Shown here: one piece after another, positions 50,507 to 59,074 of the stretch
Position numbering within the stretch: position 1 is the first letter of the stretch
Layout of the letters: every line of letters starts with the position of its first letter
NCBI GenBank assembly: GCA_007126575.1
Contig: SLBA01000072.1
Span: 25,212-89,211, forward strand
Length of the DNA: 64,000 nt
Direction: 5' to 3'
From: Gemmatimonadota bacterium
Lineage (GTDB): Bacteria; Gemmatimonadota; Gemmatimonadetes; Longimicrobiales; Gaopeijiaceae
Notes under the pieces: model-generated
What the model saw: the letters and a program-made list of their open reading frames with translations, nothing else
Told to the model about the DNA's origin: nothing
The model's database searches: none
Made by a program: the position numbers and the translations under genes

Positions 50507-51200
50507 CGGGATCCCCGGCCTGGGGTGCCGAGACCCAGATCCGTCGCGAGAGCTCGTGGCCGATCGTCTGGGGCGTGCCGGGAGCGGAGCCCACGCGGAG
50601 GGTGATCGGGCCGTTGAAGGGCGCCTTCGACTCGATCCGGAGGCGCACGCCGGGCATGAGCCCCCGGGCCTCCATGTAGCGCAGGCGCTCCGAGTCCTCG
50701 TCCCGGACGGCGCGAATCTCGACGTCACTTCCCGCCTCGACCTCGGAGAGCAGCGAGTGTTCGCCCATCTCGATGTCGCCGGAGCGAGTCGGGATCGGGG
50801 CGCCATGGGGGTCGTGCCTGGGATTCTCGAGCGCGGCCGACATCCGGTCGATCAACTCGTCCGATGCCGCATGCTCGAGGCGCTCGGCCTCTTCGTGGAC
50901 ATCGTCCCACGAATACCCGAGCCGTTGGCTCAGATAGGTTTCGAGGACCCGGTGCCTCCGGATGACCTGGAGGGCCACGCGGCTCCCCTCCGGGGTGAGG
51001 GTGACCCCGCGGTAGGGAGCGTGTTCGACGTACCCCGACTCCGCCAGCCTCTTCACCATCCCGCTGACCGAGGCGGGCTGAATGTCGAGGACCCCCGCAA
51101 TGTTGCTCGTGGACGCAGCCTCTCCACGCTCCGTCAGGGAGTAGATGGCCTTGAGGTAATCCTCGACAGACCGCGAGAGCGTTGGGGAATCAGGAGGCAT
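50496..51200 (-). CDS. DtxR/MntR-family metal-dependent regulator
   Basis: A 234-residue regulator. The N-terminal winged helix (SVEDYLKAIYSLTERGEAASTSNIAGVLDIQPASVSGMVKRLAESGYVE in order) is followed by the dimer/metal domain with RRHRVLETYL and HEEAERLEHAASDELIDRM, and a C-terminal FeoA/SH3-like domain. It senses Mn(II) or Fe(II) and represses metal uptake. The ATG at 51200 lacks a strong ribosome site. Divergent from the secreted beta-protein at 51443. No metal transporter is adjacent. Confidence 0.9.
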   Translation of the reverse strand: MPPDSPTLSRSVEDYLKAIYSLTERGEAASTSNIAGVLDIQPASVSGMVKRLAESGYVEHAPYRGVTLTPEGSRVALQVIRRHRVLETYLSQRLGYSWDDVHEEAERLEHAASDELIDRMSAALENPRHDPHGAPIPTRSGDIEMGEHSLLSEVEAGSDVEIRAVRDEDSERLRYMEARGLMPGVRLRIESKAPFNGPITLRVGSAPGTPQTIGHELSRRIWVSAPQAGDPDAG

Positions 51201-51442
51201 TGCGTCCGGGCCGTGCAGCGGGTATGACCGATAGCCGGGAATGTAGGTGAGTCGGTGCCGAAGGTCGAGGGGCGCACCTTTCCGGCGCCGGGGGAGTACG
51301 ATCGGTGGAAGACCCGTCTCTCCCCGTTTCGACCCGCAGCCTTCCGCTCTCGGGACTCTCCTCCTCTTCCGGGGGGGTCGGAGAGGCCCTCTGAAGGCCC
51401 GCCGGTCGCACGTCCCCGCCTCCACCACTCCGGAGATCGACC

Positions 51443-52111
51443 ATGCGATCGCCCCTGCGCTGGATGTGCCTGCCCATCGGGATCCTCGTGGCCGGGATGC
51501 TGACCCCTTCCGAGGGTCACACCCAGGTCAGCCTTCTCCCCTCGGCCGGATTGTATTCACCCCTTTCCGACCTTCTGGAAGTCCGGGATGAGGAGGGGAT
51601 GCCGGTCCTCGAGGCAGGCCGGAAGAGCTCCACACTCGCCGTCGGGCTGGCAGCCGAGCTGGGCTCCCCCGAGGCGTCGTGGGGAGGTCGGATCCAGCTC
51701 GGGTATGCGACGGCATCGGATGTGCCGATCGAGGGGGTCGGGTGCGAGGACTGCGAGCTTCGAAGTACCCTCCTGACCGCGACAGCCGGTGTGATCCTGC
51801 GTCCCTTCCCGGAGCTCCTGATTCTCCGCCCGCACCTTCTCGTGGGTGGGGGGGTGAAGCGGTACGGCTTCGATCGGGACGACCTCGAGGCCGAGGGGTG
51901 GGACCAGGTCCTTAGAAACCAGACCCAGCCCGCGATCCACCTCGCCGCAGGCGGAGCCCTCCGCCTGGGGATCGTGACTCCCCGCTTCGAGATCGGTGCC
52001 ATGATCTCACGCATCGACGGGGTGGGGGAGGGGGCGTCGGGGCTCTCATCGAGCGACGACCTCCAGACCGACCTCTTTCTCATGGTCGCGATCCCCCTGA
52101 TGGGGCGCTGA
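51443..52111 (+). CDS. Exported beta-barrel-like hypothetical protein
   Basis: A 222-residue protein with a signal peptide (CLPIGILVAGMLTPSEGHTQ). The rest alternates hydrophobic and polar residues (STLAVGLAAELG, GGRIQLGYATAS, LLTATAGVILRPF, RFEIGAMISRI) and ends FLMVAIPLMGR, as in small outer-membrane barrels. Two close cysteines (CEDC) are notable. GGAG seven bases before the ATG. No named family recognised. Confidence 0.7.
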   Translation: MRSPLRWMCLPIGILVAGMLTPSEGHTQVSLLPSAGLYSPLSDLLEVRDEEGMPVLEAGRKSSTLAVGLAAELGSPEASWGGRIQLGYATASDVPIEGVGCEDCELRSTLLTATAGVILRPFPELLILRPHLLVGGGVKRYGFDRDDLEAEGWDQVLRNQTQPAIHLAAGGALRLGIVTPRFEIGAMISRIDGVGEGASGLSSSDDLQTDLFLMVAIPLMGR

Positions 52112-52166
52112 GTCGAGCCCTCCGAACCCCGGGAAGGAATCAGATGTTTGCCTGAGAGTGCCGAAG

Positions 52167-52197
52167 TTGACTAAGTTATGGGGTTTCCGCATATGAA
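52167..52197 (+). promoter_or_regulatory. Candidate promoter upstream of Lys-rich small gene
   Basis: TTGACT (52167-52172) and TATGAA (52192-52197) are 19 bases apart, a longer than ideal spacing. A perfect 10-base palindrome TCAGGCCTGA follows directly (52198-52207), near the predicted transcription start, and could be an operator. Confidence 0.35.
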
Positions 52198-52226
52198 TCA
52201 GGCCTGACTGAACCCGGGGAGTGAGG

Positions 52227-52475
52227 ATGGAAGACACCGTCGCGATCGACGCAAAACGGATCCTTCTTCGATACGGTGCGCCCATCGCCATCTTGGACAC
52301 GATCAACGAGGCGGACCGGATCGAACTGGCGCGAGAGGTGAGCCGCACCGCGGTGCCCGATCGGGGCGACCGGCTCCTGACCCTCCTGGCGGAGCGCGAC
52401 TATATCACCGACGAAGATGTGGAGCGGCTGTCGAGCAAGAAGAAGCGCAAGCGGAAGACCCGCAAGAAGAAGTAG
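52227..52475 (+). CDS. Small hypothetical protein with lysine-rich tail
   Basis: An 82-residue protein. Residues 1-68 form an acidic helical domain (IAILDTINEADRIELAREVSRT, RLLTLLAERDYITDEDVERL) and the last 14 residues are almost all Lys and Arg, suggesting contact with nucleic acid. The ATG at 52227 has GGGGAG five bases upstream and its own promoter candidate. Not recognised. Confidence 0.65.
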   Translation: MEDTVAIDAKRILLRYGAPIAILDTINEADRIELAREVSRTAVPDRGDRLLTLLAERDYITDEDVERLSSKKKRKRKTRKKK

Positions 52476-52547
52476 GCGGTTGCAAGAAGCGACGCCCGGG
52501 GCTCGTTGCCCGGGTCGGTGAGGGGACCCGCGCTTCCCTCCGGTCCC

Positions 52548-54170
52548 TCAGAGGGCCAAGAGCGCGAGCCCCGTGGCCAGGATCGCTCCGGTCACCGCTG
52601 CGGCCAGCGCCATCGGGAGCTGGGTCAGGACGTGATCCATCACATCGCACCCGCAGGCGAGCGACGAGAGGATTGTCGTGTCCGAGATCGGTGAGCACTG
52701 ATCCCCGAAGACCGCACCCCCCAGGACGGCCCCGAAGGCCAGCGACATGTAGAAGGGGTCGGGATTGATCGCGTAGGCGAGGGGCATGGCCAGGGGAAAG
52801 ACCACGGCGTAGGTCCCCCACGAGGAGCCGATCGAAAAGGCCACCGCCATGCAGATGAACATGAACAGGGCGGGCAGGATCACCGGATTCACCAGCTCCG
52901 CCGTGGTCTCGACGATGAAGTTCGCCGTGCCCAGCTCCCGCGAGACCGTGCCGAGGGTTACGGCGAGCGCCAGGATGATCGCTCCGATCGTGACCCCCTT
53001 GCAGCCGTCGACGAAGCCGTCGACCACCTCCTTGAGCTCCATCCCCTTGACCAGCGCGAGCACCATCGCCGAGAGGACCGCCAGCCCGAAAGCCTCGGCG
53101 ATGGGCACCGAAATCCCGGCCAGGAATAGCTCGATCTCGCCGGCCTGCAGCGCCGGGATCAGGGGCCCGATCACTCCCGTCAGGGCCACCCCGATCAGTA
53201 CCAGAAGGGGGACTGCGAAATCCTCGAGGCCGGGACGGTAGCCGCTCGGGACCTTCAGTCGCGAGAGTTCATCGGCGGCCAGGGGCTCTGATCCGTCGCG
53301 GTCGAGCTTGCCGGTCTTCCGGGCGCGGAGCCGGGCCTTCTTCATGCGCGAACCCTCCCAGGGGAGGAGTTCGAGGGCGAAGAGAAGGGTGAGCAGAATC
53401 GCGAAGATCCCGTAGAAGTTGAAGGGGATCGACTGGAAGAAGAAGGACACGACCGCCTGCTCGGTCATGAAGAGCGGGGTGGTCCCGACAAGGAGCCCCG
53501 CCACGTACAGCGGCCATGCGTTCAGGGGGATGATCGTCGCGATCGGCGAGGCCGTCGAGTCCACCACGTACGCGAGCTCCTCGTGTGAGACCCGCTGCTC
53601 GTCGGTCACCGACTTGACGGTGGTCCCGGCCAGGATCGTCGAGATGGTGCCGCCCTGGTGGAAGGTGATTCCCATCAGCCACGCGAAGAACTTCGCGGAA
53701 CGGGGCCCTCGCACGATCCGTACGGCCGCCCATTCCGCGAAGTGGCGGGCCCCCCCGGTCCGCGTCCAGATCCCGATCAGCCCTCCCAGGGCCCAGAGAT
53801 AGACCAGGAGGATCACGGCGAACGACTCCGTCGCGAGCGACGGGATCAGGAAGACCTGGATGATGTTGATGTCCGCGATCACGAAGCCCGCGACCACGAT
53901 CCCCAGGAAGAGCGAGCTCACCACGTCCCGGGTGAAGAACACGAGAACGAGGGTGACGAGCGCCGGAAGGAACGAGGTGAAGCCGTAGTGCCCGCCCTCG
54001 TCGACCGGCTCGGTCAGCTCCGGGGTGAGCGTCCATGCGAGTATGATCGCGATCCCGGTCAGGACGAAGGGGGTCCATCGTCTCCAGAGCGGGGTGTCGG
54101 GCCCCGGGCCCGATTCGTCCGGGGTGCCGGGGGTGCGCTCGATTCGGGCGTCGGCGTCAGTACTCACCAT
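52548..54170 (-). CDS. NhaC-family Na+/H+ antiporter-like transporter
   Basis: A 540-residue membrane protein of the NhaC family. The C-terminal GGAVFGDQCSPISDTTILSS(L) block with CGCDVMDH next to it is a family hallmark, and FHQGGTISTILAGT and the middle STASPIATIIPLNAWP are also typical. About 12 transmembrane segments and one charged cytosolic loop are visible. It could exchange Na+ for H+ or an organic acid. It overlaps the upstream 564-residue gene by 14 bases and is the last gene of a four-gene operon. Confidence 0.9.
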   Translation of the reverse strand: MVSTDADARIERTPGTPDESGPGPDTPLWRRWTPFVLTGIAIILAWTLTPELTEPVDEGGHYGFTSFLPALVTLVLVFFTRDVVSSLFLGIVVAGFVIADINIIQVFLIPSLATESFAVILLVYLWALGGLIGIWTRTGGARHFAEWAAVRIVRGPRSAKFFAWLMGITFHQGGTISTILAGTTVKSVTDEQRVSHEELAYVVDSTASPIATIIPLNAWPLYVAGLLVGTTPLFMTEQAVVSFFFQSIPFNFYGIFAILLTLLFALELLPWEGSRMKKARLRARKTGKLDRDGSEPLAADELSRLKVPSGYRPGLEDFAVPLLVLIGVALTGVIGPLIPALQAGEIELFLAGISVPIAEAFGLAVLSAMVLALVKGMELKEVVDGFVDGCKGVTIGAIILALAVTLGTVSRELGTANFIVETTAELVNPVILPALFMFICMAVAFSIGSSWGTYAVVFPLAMPLAYAINPDPFYMSLAFGAVLGGAVFGDQCSPISDTTILSSLACGCDVMDHVLTQLPMALAAAVTGAILATGLALLAL

Positions 54171-55851
54171 CGATGGTCAATCTCCGTTCCGGGTCCAGTG
54201 GGAATTGCAGCCTGACCCTCACACCGGGACCCTCGGGGGTGACGTCGAGGTCGACTCGCTCTCCGGCCAGGCGAATGTCGTGAACTTCGCGAAGCGGGAG
54301 CCACGGCTCGAGGATCACGTTGAGAGGGATGCGTCCGTGTGTCTGGGCGAGGCGGAAGGTAAAGTGCCCGCCGTCCCGCCGACAGTGCAACTCGACGCGG
54401 GCACGTCCGGCGCGCAGCCCCCGTACCTCGAGGGTGCCGAGACGGGGCGGGGGAAGTGCCTCGCCGGGGTGGGCGTCTCCGAGGAGGGGCCGCAGGGTCA
54501 GGCGTCCCCATGAGGCCTCGGCCCGGGCTCCGAGCTGTCCCTCGACCCAGCTTCGCACCAGGCGTGCCGCTCGCACCGTGGAGTTCGCGCTCGCGCCACC
54601 CCGTCCCGATCCCTCGAAAGCCGAGACCGGTGGAAGGCGGAGGGTGTCGGGGCCGGGGGAGAGGAGGGCGCTGCGGACCTGAAGCGCCGTTCGCCACTCC
54701 TCGCGGCCGGTGGGCTCCAGGGCGTCCGAGAGGGCATGGACGAGGCGCGACGGGCGGGGCCAGGCGGCTCCACCCGCGGATCGATCCCCCGGGGTCAGCG
54801 CGGCGGCCGCGGCGTTCAGCGCCGATTCGTATTCGACGAGGACCTCCGGACGCCCGGTCCACCCGGCCCAGAGCGAGGCCAGGTGGAGGAGCCCGTGGGG
54901 GCTGGCTCGGGGGTAACTTGCCAGCGCGTGAAGCTGAAGCCGGGCCGCCTCGTGCCATCCCAGAAGAAGGAGGGCGATTCCGGCTTCCGCCCGGGCCGAG
55001 GTTGCGGGCGCCGCCGAAGTCGAGGCGGTCGCTCGTTCGGGCCATCCCAGCACCCGGATCCTCGGAGCGTCGGGGGCGTCGCCCTCGGAGTCGGGAGAGG
55101 CCGTCCCGAGCGCGAGTGCCGCCCCGGACCGGTCGGGAAGGGCGGCGTCGAGCTGGCGGCGTGCCCGGCGAAGGTCCGGCAGAGCCTCGCCGGTGGCCGA
55201 AACCCAGCGAAGGTCGAGGCCCCCGGAATCGGCCTCCTCGTCGCGGAACCGCGAAGCGCGCTGGAGCTGACGGGCCCTCAGGGGGCGAAGATGGCGCTCG
55301 ACGGATCTCTCGTCGATCTGGGTGCCCGCCGGCGCCAGCGCCAGGGCGATCGGCGGCTCCCCCTCGGTCAGGGTCAGTGCGATCGCGTCGGGGGAGCCGG
55401 GAGGACCGACCCGGAGAGAAATCCGCACGGACCTCTCGGGAGACGCCGGAGCATCGGGTCCGGTGGGATCGAGGTGCCAGCTGAGCGCGACCGCCCCGTG
55501 GCTGTCGGCCAGGAGCCCCGTCTCGATCAGGGTGCGCCTCTCCGTCAACGCTATGCGCCGCGTCCACCCGCCGGCAAGGATCCGGGTGCGGACACCCCCG
55601 TCCGGGAGCCCATCGGCGACCGCGACGGCGAGGGACGTCTCGCCGATGGAGCTTCGGAGCCGAATCAGGCCGAGGGTCCCATGGACCTCCCCGACCAGCC
55701 CCCCACCCGACACCAGGTGTCCGGCGCCCTGCCAGTCGTCGAGTTCCCCGGTCTCGCCCGTCTCGGCCGGCGTGGCCTCGATCCCGGGGTTCGGCGCGAA
55801 GCGAATGCAGCGCAGCGGGGTCGTTGCTTCCCCGGATTCGATCGGGGTCAC
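54157..55851 (-). CDS. Unrecognised 564-residue protein, possible six-hairpin (glycosidase-like) fold
   Basis: No signal peptide. The N-terminal 200 residues are beta-rich; residues about 280-450 are helical with Trp/Tyr/Leu spacing (ALLLLGWHEAARLQLHALAS, LLHLASLWAGWTG) and the end is a beta sandwich (GTLEVRGLRAGRARVELHCRRDGG). This beta/helical-barrel/beta layout recalls (alpha/alpha)6 glycoside hydrolases such as GH15/GH65-like proteins, but I see no catalytic pair, so an enzymatic role is only a guess. GTG start overlaps the cupin stop by 4 bases and its end overlaps NhaC by 14. Confidence 0.6.
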   Translation of the reverse strand: MTPIESGEATTPLRCIRFAPNPGIEATPAETGETGELDDWQGAGHLVSGGGLVGEVHGTLGLIRLRSSIGETSLAVAVADGLPDGGVRTRILAGGWTRRIALTERRTLIETGLLADSHGAVALSWHLDPTGPDAPASPERSVRISLRVGPPGSPDAIALTLTEGEPPIALALAPAGTQIDERSVERHLRPLRARQLQRASRFRDEEADSGGLDLRWVSATGEALPDLRRARRQLDAALPDRSGAALALGTASPDSEGDAPDAPRIRVLGWPERATASTSAAPATSARAEAGIALLLLGWHEAARLQLHALASYPRASPHGLLHLASLWAGWTGRPEVLVEYESALNAAAAALTPGDRSAGGAAWPRPSRLVHALSDALEPTGREEWRTALQVRSALLSPGPDTLRLPPVSAFEGSGRGGASANSTVRAARLVRSWVEGQLGARAEASWGRLTLRPLLGDAHPGEALPPPRLGTLEVRGLRAGRARVELHCRRDGGHFTFRLAQTHGRIPLNVILEPWLPLREVHDIRLAGERVDLDVTPEGPGVRVRLQFPLDPERRLTIDGEY

Positions 55852-56234
55852 TCCGAGACGGGGTCGTCGGGGATTTCGCTTCCGAGGAGTTCGACGCGGT
55901 CCTCGTCGGCGGGAACCATGCAGAGGAATTCGAAGGGCGTCCCGCCCTCGACCCGGTACCAGTGAGGCACGCCGGCCGGAATGTGCACGATGGTGCCCGG
56001 CACGACCCGATGCACGCGGTCACCGATGCCGACCGCGGCCTCGCCGGCCAGGACGTACTGCTGGTGCTCCACCGAGTTGGTGTGACGGGGCATCCCGCCG
56101 CCGGGCTCCATCCGGAAACGTCGGGTGTGGAAGGAGGAGTGGGTCTCTTCGCCGAGGAGGAGCTGGCGGGCGGCGCCGCGGGCGACCTCGATCGACTGCA
56201 TCGGGATCTCGTGGGCGGGGCGTACAATGGACAT
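55848..56234 (-). CDS. Single-domain cupin protein
   Basis: A 128-residue cupin. Metal-site motif 1 is PRHTNSVEHQQYVLAGEAAVG (read as PRHTN...EHQQ...G) and motif 2 is IPAGVPHWYRVEG. The His, Glu and second His that bind the metal are present. Such proteins may be dioxygenases, isomerases or small-molecule sensors. It follows the ABC-type ATPase by 45 bases and overlaps the 564-residue gene by 4. Confidence 0.85.
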   Translation of the reverse strand: MSIVRPAHEIPMQSIEVARGAARQLLLGEETHSSFHTRRFRMEPGGGMPRHTNSVEHQQYVLAGEAAVGIGDRVHRVVPGTIVHIPAGVPHWYRVEGGTPFEFLCMVPADEDRVELLGSEIPDDPVSE

Positions 56235-56279
56235 GGATGTCTCCGGGGTGAGGATGGCGAGTCGGGGTCCGTCGGAGGG

Positions 56280-58004
56280 TCAGGAGTCTTCGCGAGACGC
56301 CCGGACCTCGAGGGTGCGCAGGCGGTTCAGGGCCGCCGCCAGCTCGAAGCGTCTAAAGGCCGAGAGGTCTCCGGGCCGGCGGTCGGAGAGGGTGTCGAGT
56401 CCGTCGGTACGGATGGCGGCCTCCACCCGGTCGAGCGCCTCCGGGAGCGAGGTCGCACCCTGCTCAAGATGATCGCGGACGAGGACGAGGGCCAGTCCGA
56501 TCGCCCGGGTCTGGCTGCGGGCGGGCAGGGGGTCGACGCCGCGAAGGTCGATCGTGGTTTCCCCGAACTCGATGGCGTCGGTCTCGCGGCACCGGATCCT
56601 GACCGAGCGGCGCCCTCGTGACGGGTCGATCGAACGGGCGTGGGGCAGCCGGGCAGCCGGGCGGGAGAGGGGGCCGGAGCTCTCGGGCACTCGCCCGGTC
56701 GGATGGCTCTCGACGACCTCGCGGGCGCGAAGACTCCAGTCGGCGGCCCTGAAGTGACGCATCCCGATCACGGTGTCCGCCACCTCGAGGTAGTCCCCGC
56801 TTCCCCCGATGACCAGGATCACCGAGACGTCGAGTCGTTCGGTGAGCCCCCGGACGTGATCGATCAGGGGGGTGATCGGCTCCGAGTCCCGCGGGACCAG
56901 GGCCTGCATGCGCCGATCCCGGATCATGAGGTTGGTGGCCGCGGTGTCCTCGTCGATCAGGAGAGCGGTGGCGCCCACCTCGAGCGCTTCGGCGATCGCC
57001 GCCGCCTGCGAGGTCGACCCCGAGGCGTTGGGGGTCGACAGGGCCGTCGTGTCGGCTCCTCCGGGCAGGGGTCCGATGAAGGGAGAGATGTCGACGCCCG
57101 CCACGCTCCGTCCATCCTCGGCTCGCACCTTCACCGCCGCCGGATCGGTCACCACCCGTTCGCGTCCGTCCCCGGGGCGGTGGTTGTGGACTCCGGTGGC
57201 GATCGCCCGGAGGAGGGTGCTCTTGCCGTGGTAACCGCCTCCGGCGATCAGGGTGACCCCCCGGGGGATCGCCATCCCGGACACCCGGCCCCGGTTGGGA
57301 GTGTCGAGTTCGGCGCGCAGGGCAGGGGGGGATTCGAAGGGGACCGCGTCCCCGGTGTCGAGAGGGCGATCGTCGATCCCGCTGCGCCGGGGGAGGATCG
57401 AGCCGTCGGCCACGAAGCCGACCCATCGGTGATCGCGCAGCTGGTCGCGCAGAGCGTCGGCGTCTTCGTTGGTCTCGGCGTGGAGGCGGAGTTCGGCGAG
57501 CTCGTACGCGGTCGAGAGGCCACTCTCGTCGATCGCCCGGGGCACCCGCTCGGTGAGAAGCTCGATCGCGGCCCGGGCCCGGATCCGGCGGCCCCCGGCC
57601 GGGAGCCCGACGCCGAAGCGGATCTCCACACCCCCGTCCGGGTGCAGCTGCAGGGCCGTCGTCTCGAAGACGGCCTGTCCGGGGGCCTCGATCCGGATCC
57701 GGCCCGAGTTCCCGCTGCCGGTGCCGGCGCTCAAGTCCACGGCCCGGTCCGCGAACCGGCGCGCCATGAACGAGGCGGTGCCGATGGCGCGCGGGCGGGT
57801 GCGGAAGAGGTCGGCCGGAAGGGCGGCCACCTCGGGAGGGATCATGGCGCGAAGGCGGCTCGGGGCGGCGTAGGGATCACCCTGCACGTAGTCCACGAAG
57901 AGGGAGAAACGGGGGAAGGACCACTCCCCCTTGAGTCGCTTGTAGGCCCCATACCCCTTCCCGTCGAGGGAGTCGAGGAGCGTGGTCATGCGCTGCTGAT
58001 CCAT
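56280..58004 (-). CDS. Predicted ATPase of the ABC class (PF09818 type)
   Basis: A 574-residue soluble ATPase. The modified P-loop is GGGYHGKSTLLRA (about 256-268), motif B region is LLIDEDTAATNLMIRD, and the end of the core has GGSGDYLEVADTVI. These three are the signature of the PF09818 family, whose cellular role is unknown. Start is ATG 58004, with a second ATG (57989) possible. It is the first gene of the operon with cupin, 564-residue protein and NhaC antiporter and is divergent from the cobalamin-binding-like protein at 58084. Confidence 0.88.
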   Translation of the reverse strand: MDQQRMTTLLDSLDGKGYGAYKRLKGEWSFPRFSLFVDYVQGDPYAAPSRLRAMIPPEVAALPADLFRTRPRAIGTASFMARRFADRAVDLSAGTGSGNSGRIRIEAPGQAVFETTALQLHPDGGVEIRFGVGLPAGGRRIRARAAIELLTERVPRAIDESGLSTAYELAELRLHAETNEDADALRDQLRDHRWVGFVADGSILPRRSGIDDRPLDTGDAVPFESPPALRAELDTPNRGRVSGMAIPRGVTLIAGGGYHGKSTLLRAIATGVHNHRPGDGRERVVTDPAAVKVRAEDGRSVAGVDISPFIGPLPGGADTTALSTPNASGSTSQAAAIAEALEVGATALLIDEDTAATNLMIRDRRMQALVPRDSEPITPLIDHVRGLTERLDVSVILVIGGSGDYLEVADTVIGMRHFRAADWSLRAREVVESHPTGRVPESSGPLSRPAARLPHARSIDPSRGRRSVRIRCRETDAIEFGETTIDLRGVDPLPARSQTRAIGLALVLVRDHLEQGATSLPEALDRVEAAIRTDGLDTLSDRRPGDLSAFRRFELAAALNRLRTLEVRASREDS

Positions 58005-58083
58005 GTGGGTGGACCCTTCGTCCGATCTGCGGTCTGCGGTTACGTTCGATGTCCTGCCTTCCAGCCACCGACGAATCCTCGCC

Positions 58084-59046
58084 ATGACACCGAACCCGAC
58101 CTCCGATTCCCGCGTACCCCCGTCCCCCCGCCGGGTGGCAAGCCTCCTCCCGGCCGCGACCGAAATCGTGTGTGCTCTGGGGATGCAGGACCGGCTCGTC
58201 CTGCGCTCGCACGAGTGTGACATGCCGGCGGGTGTGGAGCGACTTCCATACGTGACCGAGCCCAAGTATCAGCCCGACGGGACGAGCTGCGAGATCGATC
58301 GACGCATCCGGGCGATCGTGCAGGAGGGGCTGTCGATCTATCGGGTCGACGCCGACGCCCTGGCCCGGATCGCTCCCGACCTGATCATCACCCAGGAGCA
58401 GTGCGAGGTCTGTGCGGTGAGCACCGATGCGCTCGAAGCGGCGGTGGCCGCGGTGATGGATGCGAAGCCCGAGATCCTCTCCCTCCTTCCCGAGGATCTC
58501 GACCAGGCCCTGGGCGACATCGTGCGGATCGGGATCGCCCTGGGCGACCGGGCGGCGGCCGAGGGGCTCGTGGGTTCGATGCGGACGCGGATGGAGGCGA
58601 TCTCGACGGACGTATCGGACTCCGGCGGATCGGGGCGCCCGTCGGTCCTCGTGATCGAGTGGATCGAGCCGCTGATGGTGGCGGGCAACTGGATTCCGGA
58701 GCTGGTGGAGCTGGCGGGAGGGCGGCCACTGATCGGGCGAGCCGGCCGGCATTCGCCCTTCGTGGCCTGGGACGAGATGCGTGACTCCGACCCGGATGTG
58801 ATCGTGGTGATTCCGTGCGGGTTCACGGTCGCGCAGACGCGTGCCGAGCAGGAGCGTCTGACGGAGCTGCCCGGGTGGAAGGAGCTGAGAGCCGTCCGCT
58901 CGGGTCGGGTGGCGGTCGCCGACGGACACCACTACTTCAACCGCCCCGGACCCCGGCTGGTGGACTCCGTCGAGATCCTGTCCGAAATCCTCCATCCGGA
59001 CCGGATCGATAGCGGGCACCGGGGGGAGGGGTGGGAGCCCATCTGA
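58084..59046 (+). CDS. Cobalamin-/siderophore-binding-like protein without signal peptide
   Basis: A 320-residue protein of the BtuF/FhuD helical-backbone class (VASLLPAATEIVCALGMQDRLVLRSHECDMP ... DLIITQEQC ... WIPELVELAGG ... FVAWDEM ... PDVIVVIPCGF). The N-terminus is polar with no signal peptide or lipobox, unlike periplasmic BtuF, so it is probably cytosolic. An in-frame ATG at 58003 would add 27 residues but also gives no signal. Two cysteines sit in ITQEQCEVC. No permease or ATPase of an import system is next to it. Its end overlaps a strong hairpin. Confidence 0.82.
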   Translation: MTPNPTSDSRVPPSPRRVASLLPAATEIVCALGMQDRLVLRSHECDMPAGVERLPYVTEPKYQPDGTSCEIDRRIRAIVQEGLSIYRVDADALARIAPDLIITQEQCEVCAVSTDALEAAVAAVMDAKPEILSLLPEDLDQALGDIVRIGIALGDRAAAEGLVGSMRTRMEAISTDVSDSGGSGRPSVLVIEWIEPLMVAGNWIPELVELAGGRPLIGRAGRHSPFVAWDEMRDSDPDVIVVIPCGFTVAQTRAEQERLTELPGWKELRAVRSGRVAVADGHHYFNRPGPRLVDSVEILSEILHPDRIDSGHRGEGWEPI

Positions 59047-59064
59047 GCTGTCCCCACCCCTCCC
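59024..59064. other. 12-bp hairpin spanning the 3' end of the cobalamin-binding-like gene
   Basis: GGGAGGGGTGGG (59024-59035) pairs perfectly with CCCACCCCTCCC (59053-59064) with a 17-base loop that includes the stop codon. There is no T-run. It lies between convergent genes and could define both 3' ends. Confidence 0.6.
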
Positions 59065-59074
59065 ACCCGGGAAT

